This document shows, piece after piece, positions 23,135-23,199 of a DNA stretch of 23,199 nt; within the stretch, counting starts at the first letter, position 1, and each line of letters opens with the position of its first letter. The DNA is taken from contig CAYFFQ010000024.1 in the NCBI GenBank assembly GCA_964342465.1, forward strand, positions 1-23,199. The letters run 5' to 3'. The position numbers were made by a program, and so were the translations under genes. Source of the DNA: MGIIb-Q1 sp964342465 (lineage in GTDB: Archaea > Thermoplasmatota > Poseidoniia > Poseidoniales > Thalassarchaeaceae). The notes under the pieces are model-generated. The model was not told the DNA's origin. It saw only the letters and a list, made by a program, of their open reading frames with translations, and did no database searches.

Positions 23135-23199
23135 ATCGGTGCCGTTGCCGAGGACTTCATCTTAGCGAGAACAGATTGAAGTCGATTTCCCTTTGGGGA

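Overview
The window looks like a chromosomal scaffold piece from an uncultivated marine euryarchaeon, most likely Poseidoniia (Marine Group II/III). The archaeal signs are an H/ACA RNP Gar1 domain, an archaeal-length S-adenosylhomocysteine hydrolase, TATA boxes in front of several starts, GGTGA-type ribosome binding sites, and very large secreted proteins with a C-terminal membrane anchor. The lineage is inferred from gene content and style, not from a marker phylogeny. A run of 100 Ns (15839-15938) shows that this is assembled, probably metagenomic, sequence.

Layout. 1-90: GC-rich TTCG-hairpin repeats. 212-6583 (+): a 2,123-residue cell-surface protein. 6851-8116 (-): ahcY. 8335-9186 (-): a PPP-type phosphatase in AT-richer DNA. 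9272-11976 (-): a secreted SGNH/GDSL esterase behind a TPR membrane protein. 12041-12277 (+): a small zinc-ribbon protein. 12391-12553: a 65-bp tandem repeat ending at the stop codon of the next gene. 12554-13324 (-): Gar1 fused to an RGG / RanBP2 zinc finger / RGG tail. 13531-15564 (-): a second surface protein with a sortase-type C-terminal signal. 15786-16240: a hairpin repeat cluster containing the assembly gap. 16262-18155 (-): an ABC-2 type transporter pair. 18253-19101 (+): an unknown membrane protein. 19190-21975 (+): a regulated three-gene ABC importer operon. 21976-22573: AT-rich, no convincing gene. 22574-22792 (-): a small winged-helix-like protein. 22826-22912: the left-end repeat family again, in inverted orientation.

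The standout is the 19.2-22.0 kb operon. Its ATPase and permease are of the phosphonate type (PhnC/PhnE), so routine annotation would call it a phosphonate importer. The lipoprotein that feeds it instead carries the sequence hallmarks of eukaryotic transferrins. All four iron ligands (Asp, Tyr, Tyr, His) are in their family contexts, as are the SCHTG anion-site motif, the GYxGAFxC and GDVAFxK motifs and the VPSH motif. Two copies of the dyad TTAGG-N4-CCTAA bracket its TATA box. These half-sites resemble those of DtxR/IdeR iron repressors. The simplest reading is an iron-regulated, single-lobe, membrane-tethered archaeal transferrin that hands ferric iron to a PhnCE-type ABC transporter.

A second notable gene is the Gar1 fusion. 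It combines the archaeal pseudouridylation-RNP domain with a tail of eukaryotic style (RGG - RanBP2 finger - RGG, as in FUS/EWS/TAF15).
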